A DNA stretch of 64,000 nt from Apiosordaria backusii. Lineage: Eukaryota; Ascomycota; Sordariomycetes; Sordariales; Lasiosphaeriaceae. The translations under genes were made by a program, and so were the position numbers. The stretch is taken from positions 1 through 64,000 of the forward strand of contig JAUKTV010000008.1 in NCBI GenBank assembly GCA_030549205.1, given 5' to 3'. The notes under the pieces are model-generated. The model made no database searches, was not told where the DNA came from, and saw only the letters and a list, made by a program, of their open reading frames with translations. Position 1 is the first letter of the stretch. Every line of letters starts with the position of its first letter. This document shows positions 63,580 to 64,000 of this stretch, piece by piece.

Positions 63580-64000
63580 ATGGTCGCTTCGCAGAACTGA
63601 CCTTCCATCGCATTGGAATTAATCGGTGCATCAAATGCCGACGGCCGGTTTTGGGCTGCTAAATTCGGCCCAACCGTTACTGTGGTGGGTAATATACCCT
63701 GTAGCCTTGCCTGTGGACAAAGATGTCCTTTTGGTACGACAGTTGGGCTGATTCTGAGTATGTAGATCATTCCTGGGAAGTTTCCTCTAAATTGCGACAA
63801 CCCTGTTGGTGTGAAGATAAAACTAGGTATCCAAGTAATAAACGGCCCCTTCTGGCAACTTGGACATCAATCGTCCACTGCTTTCTGCGACGGCGTCACC
63901 CCAGCCTTGATGCTAAACCGCCGTGCAGCCGGAAAACGGCCAGCCTTCCGTCGGACCTCACTCAGCATTCTTCTTTCCTTTTCGTACCAGCCCGTGGCGA
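63580..64000. other. Window edge, possible 5' exon of the membrane protein
   Basis: A minus-strand open frame at 63558-63800 (80 codons) overlaps the region where an upstream exon of the membrane-protein gene would lie, but no convincing splice donor joins it in phase. The last 150 bp show no feature. Confidence 0.3.

Overview
The window reads as nuclear DNA of a filamentous ascomycete, most likely a Sordariomycete. The evidence is short GT-AG introns (45-86 nt) with CTRAY-like branch sites, a HET-domain gene, a secreted GH11 xylanase, a CFEM-type seven-helix receptor, a CYP505 P450-reductase fusion and a highly reducing polyketide synthase (HR-PKS). It starts in an AT-rich tract (about 1-2430) in which no reading frame of 60 codons survives, the look of a RIP-mutated repeat. 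All calls come from reading the sequence. No database search was run.

2.4-32.5 kb, accessory island. After a long coiled-coil gene on the plus strand (4455-8753), a run of minus-strand genes of unknown function follows, from 9.4 to 32.5 kb. One is intact (9432-11330). The others are decayed to different degrees by in-frame stops (mostly TAG) and single-base frameshifts. Several are paralogues or encode related domains. At least four share a GCCCCACTTTTCC-like box 115-155 bp upstream of the start codon. Three (perhaps four) share a CCCCCTAATGGGACA hairpin next to a long A/T run just past the stop codon. This shared flanking architecture is the most unusual feature of the window, and I do not recognise the family.

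33-38 kb. A HET-domain gene (two exons), then a GH11 endo-xylanase with a recognisable promoter (TATA box, XlnR-type GGCTAAA sites, three CreA-type CCGGGG sites inside a short repeat).

37.5-58.2 kb, probable secondary-metabolite cluster. In order: an FSH1/LovG-like serine hydrolase (-), a CFEM-domain Pth11-like receptor (-), a CYP505 P450/P450-reductase fusion (-), a DHA2-type MFS transporter (+), a nine-exon HR-PKS with KS-AT-DH-MT-ER-KR-ACP order (+), and an RTA1-type membrane-protein fragment (+). The PKS has no release domain. The free-standing hydrolase could supply that step, CYP505 could hydroxylate the chain, and the MFS protein could export the product. The PKS frame breaks at a T run in its methyltransferase domain, so the cluster is either inactive or carries a sequencing error there. 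No pathway transcription factor is visible.

58.3-64 kb. A two-exon protein with a Tpt1/KptA-like N-terminal module, a decayed secreted polysaccharide deacetylase gene, and an intact multi-pass membrane protein.
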